Positions 1 through 10,411 of a stretch of 64,000 bases of DNA are shown one piece after another. How positions within the stretch are numbered: position 1 is the first letter of the stretch; each line of letters starts with the position of its first letter. A program made the translations under genes and the position numbers. The notes beneath the pieces are model-generated. The model saw only the letters and a list, made by a program, of their open reading frames with translations, ran no database searches and was not told where the DNA came from. The DNA is taken from the NCBI GenBank assembly GCA_958299035.1, contig CATQJL010000305.1:35911733-35975732 (forward strand). Reading direction: 5' to 3'. This DNA is from Cylicocyclus nassatus (Eukaryota > Nematoda > Chromadorea > Rhabditida > Strongylidae).

Positions 1-2175
1 CGGAAGACCGCGTTTCTGCCATTCCACGGTGTACATCCAGCAGCGAGTGTCTCCGTAGACGTGGCTCTTCGTTAGCACGTCTATAAGCTTCGTGAGCTTC
101 TGTTTGAAGACTCTCGCCGTGATGTCGTGGCGGTCAGAAGGCGCTTCACCAGGGAAGAGCTCTTCCGCAATTTCGGTCCACGCCGGGTTGCACGTGAACG
201 TGATGAACAGATCAGGACGCCCGTACGCTCTAACGTAGGCCATTGCGTCCTGAGTGTACTCGTGCATGTGGCGTGGGCCGCCCGTGAAGGAGGATGGTAG
301 TATGACCATTTGCCCGAGGTCAGTGACATTTCCATCTCCGGCCACGGCATCCCGCAGGTGGATGTAGTCGTCTGCACGCAGCTTTCGCTGATTGCGTCGA
401 ATGAAGAGGAGCCGTTCACTCTCAATCTTGGCATACATGTCCACGATGAACTGGTGAAATAGTTGGCGACATTTCACGACGTGGTTGAAGGACGTGGACC
501 TTATCATCATGCGATGCGCATAAAAATCCATAGCCGATACCCTCTTATTGGTAGGGGCACCAGTGCTAGGATTTCTCTGCCATAGTTCGAAGTGATACCC
601 GTCTACCCCATCCCAGAACATGAGTGGGTATTGCAGGGCATCGTACGACCTATGGGTTTCAGAGATGCGCTGCAACGTTTCGGAACGTTTCTCGATGATA
701 ATGTCACGCCCGTCGCTGTCGTCTTCGCCAACCAAGACCACCGCCATCTCGCTTACAGACGGAGCGTTGAAGCGTCGTTCATGCTGACCAGCAGGCCTTC
801 TGTCAGCACGGATAACAACCTTATACTCGTCTGTAGGCATTCGATCCAGGTTGGTCTTGAAGTCCTTCACCAGCTCGTTGTGCTGATGCAGCATTCTTTG
901 CAGCTCTAGCACGACGTCCGGCCTTGTGCCACCGATGATGCCGCAACGTTGATCCGCTTGCAGCTGCTCGTCGCAGACGAAGTACAGCTGCAAGAACTTG
1001 GGGCTATCATTGCCATTAGGAAGCAGGGATCCAACTCTATGATAGACCTGTCCCTGCACCTTAAACGTTGGCATGAAGCCCTGTTCTTCAACGTCTGGCG
1101 TGGCAACTGTAGTGCCAAACGACGTCATCTGGAAGCACGCATTGTACTTCCTGATGTTCTGCAAGAAATGCCTGGACACAGCACTGGTGCCGGACATGTA
1201 TGAGCGAAGCGGCTCAGGCGGCTCACTTAGAGGCGGAAGATCGACCTTGCCGCTGGAGCAGCACATGCCAGGAGGTTCGGCTCTGAACTTCTTGGCTTGA
1301 CATTTGCCACATACGACATCCATCCTTCCGATTAGTACCTTCGGATGGGTCGAGTAGTCTACCTGGGCATCGTAGTTGAGTGCCGCCAAGTGAAGATCTA
1401 CTCGCCTGGATGTCTGTCGAGCGTGGACTTGTCGAGCACGATCACGTTCGAGCCGTACTGAGTGCGCTGCACCAGTTTCCGCTCTTCGTGAGGCCTCAGT
1501 CCTCATTCGACTGCTCTCGAGGCGAGACTCGCGCTGTTCAGCCGTCTCCTGAGATCTGGCTTCAGCGTTTCTCGACCGCATGTCTTCAAGTCGAGATTGG
1601 CGCTGTTCAGCCGTCTCCTGAGATCTGGCTTCAGCGTTTCTCGACCGCATGTCTTCGAGTCGAGATTGGCGCTCTTCAGCCGTCTCCTGAGACCTGGCTT
1701 CGGCGTGTCTCGCTCGGTCGTCGTCGAGTCGAGATGTGCGCTCTTCAGCCATCTCCTGAGATCTGGCCTCAGCGTTTCTCGACCGCATATTGTCGAGTCG
1801 AGATTCGCGCTGTTCGGCCGTCTCCTGAGATCTGGCCTCAGCGTTTCTCGACCGCATATTGTCGAGTCGAGATTCGCGCTGTTCGGCCGTCTCTTCGGAT
1901 CTGGCTTCAGCGGTTCTCAACCGTTTATCCGCGAGTCGAGAATCACGGCTTTCTTGTGATTCTGAGGCTCTCAGAGCAGCAAGCCGCAGGCGAGTTTGCG
2001 AGAGACTTGCTTCACGCTCTTCAGGCGTTTGCGTTGCTCTCGCCTCGGCTATTCGGGCACGATTGCCCTCTAGCCGTTCCTGGCGCTGCTCCGAGGTCTC
2101 AGCCTCTCGTTGATCCCTGGCCTTTTTGGCCTTGGGATCAACTCTTCCGATGGATGCACGCTTCTTCGGCGGCAT
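1..2175 (-). CDS. Helitron Rep/helicase polyprotein, N-terminal part (runs off the left edge)
   Basis: This frame is open for 725 codons, from an ATG at 2175-2173 to the window edge. I checked every triplet and found no stop. It encodes the N-terminal part of a Helitron rolling-circle transposase. Residues 1-20 are basic. Residues about 60-220 are charged 23-residue repeats (69 bp in DNA) built on AEARSQETAEQR...SRL, likely helical or coiled coil. A Cys-rich patch (CGKC...CC) sits near residues 285-305. From about residue 540 to the edge is the Helitron_like_N region, with AYVRAYGRPDLFITFTCNP near 650 and VEWQKRGLP at the very end. In Helitrons the HUH nuclease motif follows directly and would lie outside the window, as would the Pif1-like helicase. 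The assignment is secure from these motifs. Whether the gene is intact overall cannot be seen here. Confidence 0.93.
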   Translation of the reverse strand, partial: MPPKKRASIGRVDPKAKKARDQREAETSEQRQERLEGNRARIAEARATQTPEEREASLSQTRLRLAALRASESQESRDSRLADKRLRTAEARSEETAEQRESRLDNMRSRNAEARSQETAEQRESRLDNMRSRNAEARSQEMAEERTSRLDDDRARHAEARSQETAEERQSRLEDMRSRNAEARSQETAEQRQSRLEDMRSRNAEARSQETAEQRESRLESSRMRTEASRRAETGAAHSVRLERDRARQVHARQTSRRVDLHLAALNYDAQVDYSTHPKVLIGRMDVVCGKCQAKKFRAEPPGMCCSSGKVDLPPLSEPPEPLRSYMSGTSAVSRHFLQNIRKYNACFQMTSFGTTVATPDVEEQGFMPTFKVQGQVYHRVGSLLPNGNDSPKFLQLYFVCDEQLQADQRCGIIGGTRPDVVLELQRMLHQHNELVKDFKTNLDRMPTDEYKVVIRADRRPAGQHERRFNAPSVSEMAVVLVGEDDSDGRDIIIEKRSETLQRISETHRSYDALQYPLMFWDGVDGYHFELWQRNPSTGAPTNKRVSAMDFYAHRMMIRSTSFNHVVKCRQLFHQFIVDMYAKIESERLLFIRRNQRKLRADDYIHLRDAVAGDGNVTDLGQMVILPSSFTGGPRHMHEYTQDAMAYVRAYGRPDLFITFTCNPAWTEIAEELFPGEAPSDRHDITARVFKQKLTKLIDVLTKSHVYGDTRCWMYTVEWQKRGLP

Positions 2176-2210
2176 CCTGTAAGCTCCTCGGTACCCGAGA
2201 TATGGGAGCC

Positions 2211-2335
2211 TCGGCTTCTCGGTACTCGAGGTGGAGCCTGTTGGCTTCTCGATGCTCGAGGTGGAGCCTGTTGGCTTCTCGGTGCTCGAGGTGGAGCCTG
2301 TTGGCTTCTCGGTACTCGAGTGGAGCCGTTGGCTT
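2211..2335. repeat. 30-bp tandem repeat in the Helitron 5' leader
   Basis: About three and a half copies of a 30-bp unit (TTGGCTTCTCG.TGCTCGAGG core) lie between the Helitron start codon and its probable promoter. Unit variants differ at one or two positions. Confidence 0.8.
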
Positions 2336-2511
2336 CTCGGTTCTCGAGGGAGAAAGAGCCTTTCGGCTTTGTCGCTTGGTCCTCAGATCCTAGGTCCTTT
2401 ATCAGGTCCTCAGGTCCTTGGATCTTTGGTCCTCGCTTGGTACTCAGAGCTCTCGGTGGTTCAGTGGCCGCCGGCTAGCAGAGGTGAGTGACCGACAATG
2501 GCGAGATCGGC

Positions 2512-2677
2512 CGCCTTATATACCCCTCGAAAAGGGGCGGGGCCGGTTGTGATTGGTCACACCAACTCGGAAGGGGCGGATAGTTTTTGTATGGAAAGCC
2601 TATGCTTAGCCACACGAATTGGACCGCCCACTTTGGACCGCCCCTTGCCCCGCCCCCTTGGAGGGGTATATAAGGCG
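2512..2677. promoter_or_regulatory. Divergent promoter-like inverted repeat
   Basis: Two arms of about 31 bp (2512-2542 and 2647-2677) are inverted copies of each other. Each holds a TATATA(A) box next to a GGGG(C/T)-rich stretch and GGGGCGG GC-box-like sites. Between the arms are a CCAAT-type motif (GATTGGT near 2551) and another GC box. The left TATA box points into the Helitron gene on the minus strand. The right one points into the minisatellite on the plus strand. I infer a bidirectional core promoter; no transcript evidence is available. Confidence 0.55.
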
Positions 2678-2719
2678 AGGCGTCGCTGCACCGGTCATTT
2701 CCGGTGGTTGCCTCGTGCC

Positions 2720-3000
2720 GGACGGTTGCCTCACTCGGAGGACATCTACCAGATGCCTCACTTGGAGGACAACCATCGGATGCCTCAATCGGAGGACATC
2801 TACCAGATGCCTCACTTGGAGGACAACCATCGATGCCTAACTTGGAGGACATCTACCAGATGCCTCACTTGGAGGACAACCATCGGATGCCTCAATCGGA
2901 GGACATCTACCAGATGCCTCACTTGGAGGACAACCATCGGATGCCTAACTTGGAGGACATCTACCAGATGCCTCACTTGGAGGACAACCATCGGATGCCT
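2720..3000. repeat. 27-bp minisatellite (two alternating unit types)
   Basis: Units of 27 bp alternate between a type ending GGACATCTACCAGATGC and a type ending GGACAACCATCGGATGC. The period is a multiple of three, so several frames stay open by chance. No conserved protein is recognised. Confidence 0.85.
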
Positions 3001-3059
3001 CACTCGGCGGACAACCATCGGATGCCTCTGTCGAGGACAACCATCGGTCGCCTCTGCAG

Positions 3060-3900
3060 TCATCGGTTGTCTCCACTCGGAGGTACAACCATTCGGTTGT
3101 CTCCACTCGGAGGTACAACCATTCGGTTGTCTCCACTCGGAGGTACAACCATTCGGTTGTCTCCACTCGGAGGAGAACAGCCATCGGTTGTCTCTATCGA
3201 GGACAGCCATCGGTTGCCTCTGTCAACCATCGGACAACCATTCGACTGCCTCCACTCGGAGGTACAACCATTCGGTTGTCTCCACTCGGAGGTACAACCA
3301 TTCGGCTGCCTCCACTCGGAGGTACAACCATTCGGCTGCCTCCACTCGGAGGTACAACCATTCGGCTGCCTCCACTCGGAGGTACAACCATTCGGCTGCC
3401 TCCACTCGGAGGTACAACCATTCGGCTGCCTCCACTCGGAGGTACAACCATTCGGTTGTCTCCACTCGGAGGTACAACCATTCGGTTGTCTCCACGCGGA
3501 GGTACAACCATTCGGTTGTCTCCACTCGGAGGAGAACAGCCATCGGTTGTCTCTATCGAGGACAGCCATCGGTTGCCTCTGTCAACCATCGGACAACCAT
3601 TCGGTTGTCTCCACTCGGAGGTACAACCATTCGGCTGCCTCCACTCGGAGGTACAACCATTCGGCTGCCTCCACTCGGAGGTACAACCATTCGGCTGCCT
3701 CCACTCGGAGGTACAACCATTCGGCTGCCTCCACTCGGAGGTACAACCATTCGGCTGCCTCCACTCGGAGGTACAACCATTCGGTTGTCTCCACTCGGAG
3801 GTACAACCATTCGGCTGCCTCCACTCGGAGGTACAACCATTCGGCTGCCTCCACTCGGAGGACAACCATCGGTTGTGAGGACAACCATCGGTTGCCTCTG
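3060..3900. repeat. 30-bp hairpin-forming minisatellite
   Basis: More than 20 copies of a 30-bp unit containing CTCCACTCGGAGGTACAACC. They fall in three blocks separated by a recurring spacer (GGAGAACAGCCATCGG...). Each unit is itself an imperfect palindrome: GGTTGT-CTCC pairs with GGAG-(GT)-ACAACC around an ACTC loop. Open frames on both strands across this stretch follow from the 30-bp period and are not treated as genes. Confidence 0.9.
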
Positions 3901-3929
3901 TCGGACAACCGCGGTTGTAACAAAAATTG

Positions 3930-4680
3930 AACCACTGGCTCAACACCTCCGTCGAGGTGAGCCATTCGGCCACCTCAGTCGAGGCGGAACCCGCGGTTCA
4001 CTGGCTGAAAGCGTACGGATATATCAACACTCGGTGAAACCGGAATTTTTACAGAAAATTCAAAAATGTTTGTATCTCGTCTCACAGACATCCTGGGACC
4101 TTGCGTCAAAAACACGTATATACTAACTTTGATGGCCAATCCAGCGGTGCTACTTACATATTTTTTTTCCTTCTCATTCGAAGACGCCATCATGATTTCC
4201 TCTCAACAAATTTAAAAAACCCCTAGAAGAACGGTTTTTTTTCTCAAAATATTTTTGTATGTTTACCCACATATACAATGTGTGCATGCAAAAATTCAAC
4301 AATTTGTCTAGGTCTATTAGAACCTGAAATCGAAAAGAGTGTTTCATAAGCAAAATTTTTTTTTTCAGAATAATTTAGACCTCGCCGAAAAAACGAAGCT
4401 GTGATTTTATAAAAATGACCAGTGTGCTTTTAATACGTTTGAGCGTAGCATTAGCGCTCGAATTATTTTAGGGAGGATGTTTTGCAATAACCGCAGTCGC
4501 CTAACCCTTACCGAAATCCAGTCCTAATTAAGAGAAAAAAATATTTTGATGCAGGATTGAGGATAAGAAATAAAGGTAACCTCGTTTAATCAGCATTACC
4601 AAGTACCAATATACACCCTTCTAGTCCAAGGTTCTAAAAAACAAATACTGGATATTCTCACAAACAGCTTACTACATTCG
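3930..4680. other. AT-rich DNA, no gene seen
   Basis: This stretch follows the minisatellite and should contain the 5' terminus of the Helitron on the minus strand. I could not place a convincing TC start, and no coding exon or RNA gene is recognised. Confidence 0.5.
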
Positions 4681-4688
4681 TAATCAGG

Positions 4689-5299
4689 GTGGTCGATTAC
4701 CCCTGTGCCAGTTCCCAGTCCGTAGCTCAAACTTTGCAAAAAAAATCGATAAAATCGATAAAAGTAGCGGATAATTCTAAAAACCAAAATTGCATTCGTA
4801 TTCAGCATGCTCGATTACCCCCCTGTGCCAACTCCCAGCCCCGTAGCTCAAACTTTGCAAAAAAAAATCGATAAAATCGATAGAAGTAGCGGATGATTCT
4901 AAAAACTAAAATTGTATTCGTAATCAGCATGCTCGATTACCCCCCTGTGCCAACTTCCAGCCCCGTAGATCAAACTTTGCAAAAAAATCGATAAAATCGA
5001 TAAAAGTAGCGGATGATTCTAAAAACTAAAATTGTATTCGTAATCAGCATGCTCGATTACCCCCCTGTGCCAAATTCCAGTCCCGTAGGTGGACTCGGCA
5101 AAAAAATCGATAAAGATCGATAAAATCGATATCGATCGATACGAAAAGTAGCCTATGACACCCGCCGGGGCCCGAAGTGTATGTGTGCCAAGTTTGGTCC
5201 CGATCGGTTCAGAAATGGAATTTTCTATTCGGAACATACGTACACACATACATACAGACATACATACATACAAACAGACATTCAGCTTTATATATAAGA
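4689..5299 (-). mobile_element. Helitron-like non-autonomous element with 120-bp internal repeats
   Basis: On the minus strand the right end reads A|TCTTATATATAAAGCTGAATGTCTG, a Helitron-type 5' end next to an A. After it come a CTGT/CATA-rich simple repeat and a conserved block (TTCGGAACATACG reversed, CCCGCCGGGGCCCGAAG). The left part has four copies of a ~120-bp unit (starts near 4689, 4808, 4929, 5049) containing CTCGATTACCCCCCTGTGCC and ATCGATAAAATCGAT. I did not find a clear CTRR 3' end on the left. The same family recurs at 33888-34356 and 46955-47169. Confidence 0.6.
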
Positions 5300-6125
5300 T
5301 AGTAGCCATGTTCTCAAAAGAATTATTTGCACGTGAATTTGACCAAGGAAGTTAAAGCAACGGAATGCCGATCTTGAGTGCAGCTGTGCAATATGCTGGT
5401 GAAATTCTAACAGATGGGATAGAAGCTCAATTTTACCAACATTAGAAAGTACATGAAAAAAGCTTTCCAATGACATGCACAATCTATATCGACAAAGAAT
5501 TTTGAAGGAAAAAAATTGTTTGGAAAGTAGGCTTAGGAAAACGGACATCATTGCAACAGCCTAATAATATTTAAGTTAAGAGTTTACTTTTTGTTTTTCG
5601 TAGCATTCGTATTTATACTTGATGTACTACTTAATATACTTGATGAGATGTATGAATCATACTGGTTTGTTACGAGTATTGATTTGAGTTGCGAAACTTT
5701 ATTGATGAAATGATTGAGTAAACTACACGTATGCGCTAATCCTAACGTTTCAATATATAGTGTAGCTTTTTTGATATTATTAGCAATAGTAGAAGAAGAG
5801 TGTATGAATTTTTTTTACAGTTGAAGAAAAGCTATAACTTCTTTCACGAGTATTCTTCGAGAAAAATTGTACTGGCGTAAAGCGATTTTCTTTCATCGCT
5901 ATGATCGCGAAAACAATTGCGAAAAACAATTCAAAACAATTGCGTTACCACAAATCTTTTCAGCTCAAATTTTATGGGGCTGCAAAACTACAAAGTCTTA
6001 CTGTCACCCACAATTTGAGTGGTGTTAGGTCAACCTAAATCTTCCTGCTCTTCAAGTCCGCTCAAGGTTGGTGCAATTCAGGACTGCAAAGAGCTTATAG
6101 GCCTTGCTATATAATGTTTGTAGAG
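5300..6125. other. Unassigned AT-rich DNA
   Basis: No gene is recognised. Near 5550 the sequence TTGCAACAGCCTAATA resembles a mariner-type terminal repeat like that at 27312-27327, but no partner end was found on the left. Confidence 0.4.
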
Positions 6126-6446
6126 CAGTGGCGTACCGAGGGGAGGGCCCCCCCCCCCCGCCGAGAACTGGTCGCGAAATTTTTGAAAGTTACTTACATA
6201 AGTTATAAAAATTTGCAAGTGACTTATTTATACTTGTAACTGATTAAAATAATTTTTAAAAATTTTTAAAAATTCAGTTTAGCCTTATAAAATTCTGTTC
6301 TTCGGGACGTGGCTGACGCCACGTCCCCTTTTTCTACAATTTTGGGGTTATGGCACCGGAAAATTTTGAGAAGCGAACCAAAAATTTCTTTATCAGCAAA
6401 TTTTTTTGTTGCCCCCCCCCGGGCGGAAATCCTGGGTACGCCACTG
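6126..6446. mobile_element. hAT-type miniature element with 8-bp target duplication
   Basis: The terminal inverted repeats CAGTGGCGTACC and GGTACGCCACTG are at 6126 and 6446. They are flanked by a perfect 8-bp direct repeat, TTGTAGAG (6118-6125 and 6447-6454). An 8-bp duplication is typical of hAT transposons. The 321-bp interior has C-runs near both ends and no coding capacity, so it is a non-autonomous copy. Confidence 0.85.
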
Positions 6447-6575
6447 TTGTAGAGGGAGTCCTTATACTTGTGGACATTTGCCAAGGCTGCCTCTTCTTTG
6501 GATTGGTACAAAGTTGAATCAAATGTTTCAATTGGACTTGAGAGGTGAAGTTGTGACCTTTTGAATGGACTTCCT

Positions 6576-7153
6576 CTCAGATAATCGCCGGGGGCAGGCG
6601 GTCCGCAAACTCGCGCTTTCCTGCAGGCGGTCAGCAGAATTTTGGGGCGTGGCCAAACCTTCAGCGGGCGGTACTTTCGTCTTCTGCCAGCGGGCAGCAA
6701 TACAAAATTTCCTGCAAGCGCTCCGCAAATAATTTCTTTCAGCGAGCGCTGGCCAAATTTTCAGCAAGCGCTCGGACTCTTTTTAGGCATTTTCGGGCGT
6801 ACGTCGAGCGCAGGTAAGACTCTGTGTGGCAGAGGTGTCACCGTTGGTTTAGTTACTCAAGTTTGAGGTACTTTCTCTCAGCGGAAAGTACCTGAGGGTT
6901 GAGCGGTCCTCCACAAAGGACCGTGCGGCCCTCGAAATTTTTGCATATTCTCGCGGAAAGTCCGCGAGAATGCGGCCACTGCGCCGCAGCTAATCCATAA
7001 AGAAACCGCGATTGTTCTTCAAGCTTTCGTCTTTAATTTCGCCAACTTTCTTCCAAATTTCTGCAAGCGGGCCGCAAAAAATCAACGAACTATTTTTCCG
7101 GTGCGCGCTTGCTCAAAATTCGCATGGCCGCCTGCCCCCGGCGGTTATCTGAG
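6576..7153. mobile_element. TIR element carrying an SL-RNA-like gene, copy 1
   Basis: The ends are CTCAGATAATCGCCGGGGGC and its inverse GCCCCCGGCGGTTATCTGAG. It is closely similar over its whole length to 15335-15923. Flanking bases are CT on both sides, so the duplicated dinucleotide here is not TA. The left half has short GC-rich subrepeats (AGCGGGCGG, GCAAGCGCTC). The middle holds the SL-RNA-like unit at 6846-6970. No transposase is encoded. Confidence 0.8.
6846..6970 (+). ncRNA. SL1-like spliced leader RNA gene (candidate), copy 1
   Basis: Positions 6846-6867 match the canonical 22-nt nematode SL1 leader except at position 7 (A to G) and position 12 (C to T). They are followed at once by a GT donor at 6868. 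Next come a 9-bp hairpin (GGTACTTTC...GAAAGTACC) and a second stem, GAGGG...CCCTC enclosing CGGTCCT/AGGACCG. An Sm-like site AAATTTTTG (6935-6943) follows, then a perfect 10-bp 3' stem (6948-6970, AAG loop). This order of leader, donor, stems, Sm site and 3' stem is that of nematode SL RNAs, which act in trans-splicing as snRNPs. Expression and function are not shown. It could be a decayed copy carried along by the transposon. Confidence 0.7.
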
Positions 7154-9676
7154 CTGTTGGTTTACAATGTAAGGGGACCAGAGCGGTTTGAAAATATAGT
7201 TACCCAAGACAACTAGCAGGTATTTTTCACTTAACCTGATCAGAAGTCACCTTAGCAAAAAGTGTAACGCAAGAAACTTTTCGAAATTTTATCTCCGAAA
7301 TAAGAAGATTGGGGGTGCTCTGACTACGTAGCCTTTATCTTTCAGGGTTTGTTAGAACACATCAGGATTTTCTTTCAAAATGATGGTCTTGAAACAGTGG
7401 AGTTTTGCTAATGTACGCTCTAGGTTGTAACTGATAAAGGAGGTTCACTTGGTCGAAATAGCCTTTTGAAGTAACTTCTATATCACTTTAGAGAGCAACG
7501 AAAGATAACTCCAAATCTGTCTTTATTATCTGCCAAACGCAGTTGAACGCCGAGTTATGAACGTTTCTAGGTAAAAAAAGCGAATGCGCAACTCGAACAA
7601 AATTCGTCCAGAATTGCTCAAGTGATACAGTGTTAATAATCCCACACTTCCAATCATTAACATCTGTCTAATACATTCCTACCCAACACTGCTCTATTCG
7701 AGCGCTGAAAAGACCGTGACGGTTGATTTTACAAGATTTTGCGTTCAGTTTTTGCTCCAAAAAACTCATAACTCGGCATCTAGAGGTGTTTGGGTATTGA
7801 GAACAATTGGAGTCAGCGTTCAGTGCTCTTCAGAGCAACCTAGGAGTCATTTGATAAGGCCACATCGACTAAACGATCCTCTCTTGTGGGCTACGCCACC
7901 GTCGCTCTCTACGAGCAATGCACAAGGAAGAAAAAGCAGTTTTGAAAAAAAAAAAACTGGGTGCGAAAAAATTGCGCATTGAGGTTTCTATCAAAACCGG
8001 AAGCTATCCAGACCTCTATCCTACCAGTCACTGCGTTTGCTGACCTTCTAAAAAAATGATAAGACGCAGGTGAGTATTAGTAAAACTCGAATGACTCAAA
8101 TTCAAAAAGCGAAGAGACTTTTGTACCCAGGTTTACTGAAACCATCAGACTACTTTTGCCAGCGTGTGAAGCTCTCGAAGGCCTATTCTTAAGTGATTAG
8201 CGCCATCGGCAGGACTTGAGAACTGTCATCTTTCTCACTGTGAATGAAGAAAGTGAGCTTTCATCCCTGTTTGCTCTAGAAACCTGTATAGAACAATGCA
8301 TCCCAACCTCAAAAACTAAAGCAAAGCGTATTTGATCATTTGCAATATGGTGCAGATGGCTCCCTGTAATCGTAAAATCTTGCAGTGTCAACAGGATTTT
8401 ATTCACCAAATCTCCGAATGCTACCCCTTTGCCCGACCCGGGTTGCTTACATGCAAAAAAGCCCCCCAATTCTGGGCGTTCACTTAGTCGTGTTGCTGTC
8501 TGCTATGCAAATTTTTTCAGTCCCTCTTGCAGTGAGTGCACAGAGCTATAGTGCTCTCTGACAAAGTTATAGTACATTAGTCACAGAACTATATGCATTT
8601 CATTCCGAGCTCTAAAGGATGAGGATGTGAGACACTGTTTGATGTCTTTGATGAATTTGCTTTGACCATATGGAATGTACACTTTTGTTTGACCTTTGTT
8701 GAAATTGATAAATATCTTTCTGCACAGCAATGAACCTGCTTGTCACATTTCATAATAAAAGACAGAATTCTATGTATGTGTTACTTCTCACTCCGTAGCT
8801 TTCATCCTCACTTTTTCGATCGAAGCAAAGTATTATACTACTAAGAGCTGATCATGCTCTCCAGATCATACCTAACAATTCCAATAGAAGGCTAACCTAT
8901 TTCGGGTTTTTTTTTGAAGTTTCAGTATTAGAATCATTTTTGACAGCTCATTTATGGTTTGAAAAGGAGCATTTTTTCGTAGATTTGTTGATGATAAATT
9001 ATTGGCTCATCGGCCGTATATTAAAGAAGAATGGCTTGCTTTGGAAAACGCGTAACAAAGAGTGGGCCCTGCTCTTCAAATAGTCGAGTACGTGATTAGT
9101 GTTATGTAAGGTTGGAAGTGAGATCTGCCCTGGAAGGTGCTGAAAAGACGATCACTCATAATTTGTACGCTACGTATCGCTTGAAATGGCATAGTGCAGG
9201 AAAAGTTGGATAAGCAGAACCGAGTGAATTCTTCTGTATAAAAGAACATACCTAGCACGGCAATGATCGTGTCTTGAGACTTGGTTCTGAGGAGTACATT
9301 GAATACTACCGTAATCAATGTACACCTCAGATCACGCACAAACAAATCAATATATGTTTTATCCTTTTGCAAACCACGAACGGCCCTTGTTTTGGTTTTG
9401 AGGAAGATTATGAGACATGGGTCGATGATGTGGGATCAGCTCATGCCTTTTGTAAATTTGGATTGTCAGTTTGGCGACAAGGTAACGAAAGGTCTTACGC
9501 TGCAGCGGAAAATCTGTTCTGACTGGCTTTTGATGGAAATTGCTACTTTCGGTTAATACTGTACAAACTCTACAAACTCATGGAACAATCTAATATTTAG
9601 TCGATAAGCGACGTTCTGCTGGGCTGATTTTCCCATCCATTTTTGATCATCAATCCGAGAGATTGACGCTCGCTTA
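7154..9676. other. Intergenic DNA with a foldback repeat
   Basis: No conserved gene is recognised. At about 7480-7860 there is an inverted-repeat structure (GCCGAGTTATGAACG on the left, CATAACTCGGC on the right). It is related to the foldback at about 12596-12985. The rest looks like ordinary AT-rich non-coding DNA. Confidence 0.45.
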
Positions 9677-9681
9677 TATTA

Positions 9682-10408
9682 GGTTGGTCCGAAAGTTCGT
9701 TCGCACCATTTTCAAAAAATCATAACTTCCTTCCCTCACAATGATTTTGCGCAATTAAAATTTTATTGGAAAGCGTAAAGCACGTAGTTTCCAAATTTCC
9801 CCGGGGGCTTTCCAACATACTCAGGTTGCAGAGATAAAAATGAAAGAACGAGATCATTTAAAATTCGGAATTTTTGAGCAAGAATACTAAAAATCCAGAA
9901 ACTGTGCAATAAAATCTAAAAAAGCCATTATCCTAATTTTCCTTATATTTGATTACTAACTGAGTCAAATTTGTGTTGATCGAGCCCTTCTTTCAAAAGT
10001 TACGATTTTTTGAAAGAAAATGCCGAAAAATCAATTTCTTCAGATTTCTTTAGGAATTGATTTTTCGGCATTTTCTTTCAAAAAATCGTAACTTTTGAAA
10101 GAAGGGCTCGATCATCACAAACTTGACTCAGTTAGTAACCAAATATAAGAGAATTAGGATATGGCTTTTCTAAATTTTATCGCACAGTTTCTGAATTTCT
10201 AGAATTTTTGCTAAAAAATTCCGAATTCTAAATGATCTCGTTCTTTCATTTTTGTCTCTGCAATCTGAGCATGTTGGAAAGTCACCTGGCGATTATCAGA
10301 AACTACATGCTTTACGCTTTCTAATAAAATTTGAATTGCGCAAAATTATTGTGAGGGAAGGAAGTTATGATTTTTTGAAAATGGTGCGAACGAACTTTCG
10401 GACCAACC
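9682..10408. mobile_element. Mariner-like foldback element with near full-length palindrome
   Basis: Ends GGTTGGTCCGAAAGTTCG and CGAACTTTCGGACCAACC are flanked by TA on both sides (9680-9681, 10409-10410). The two halves stay complementary almost to the centre near 10045 (AATTGATTTTTCGGCATT and its inverse), giving arms of about 350 bp. There is no transposase. TA flanks and these ends fit the Tc1/mariner superfamily. Confidence 0.85.
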
Positions 10409-10411
10409 TAA

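Noticed and set aside
81..1300. Short frames on both strands at the left edge
   Set aside because: They overlap the 725-codon Helitron frame in other registers.
3060..3900. Regular repeats resembling a CRISPR array
   Set aside because: Repeats are contiguous without unique spacers, units vary freely, and the context is an animal Helitron.
2498..4126. Long open frames through the minisatellite (up to 542 codons) on both strands
   Set aside because: Unit lengths of 27 and 30 bp are multiples of three, so many frames stay open at once. None shows a protein family motif.
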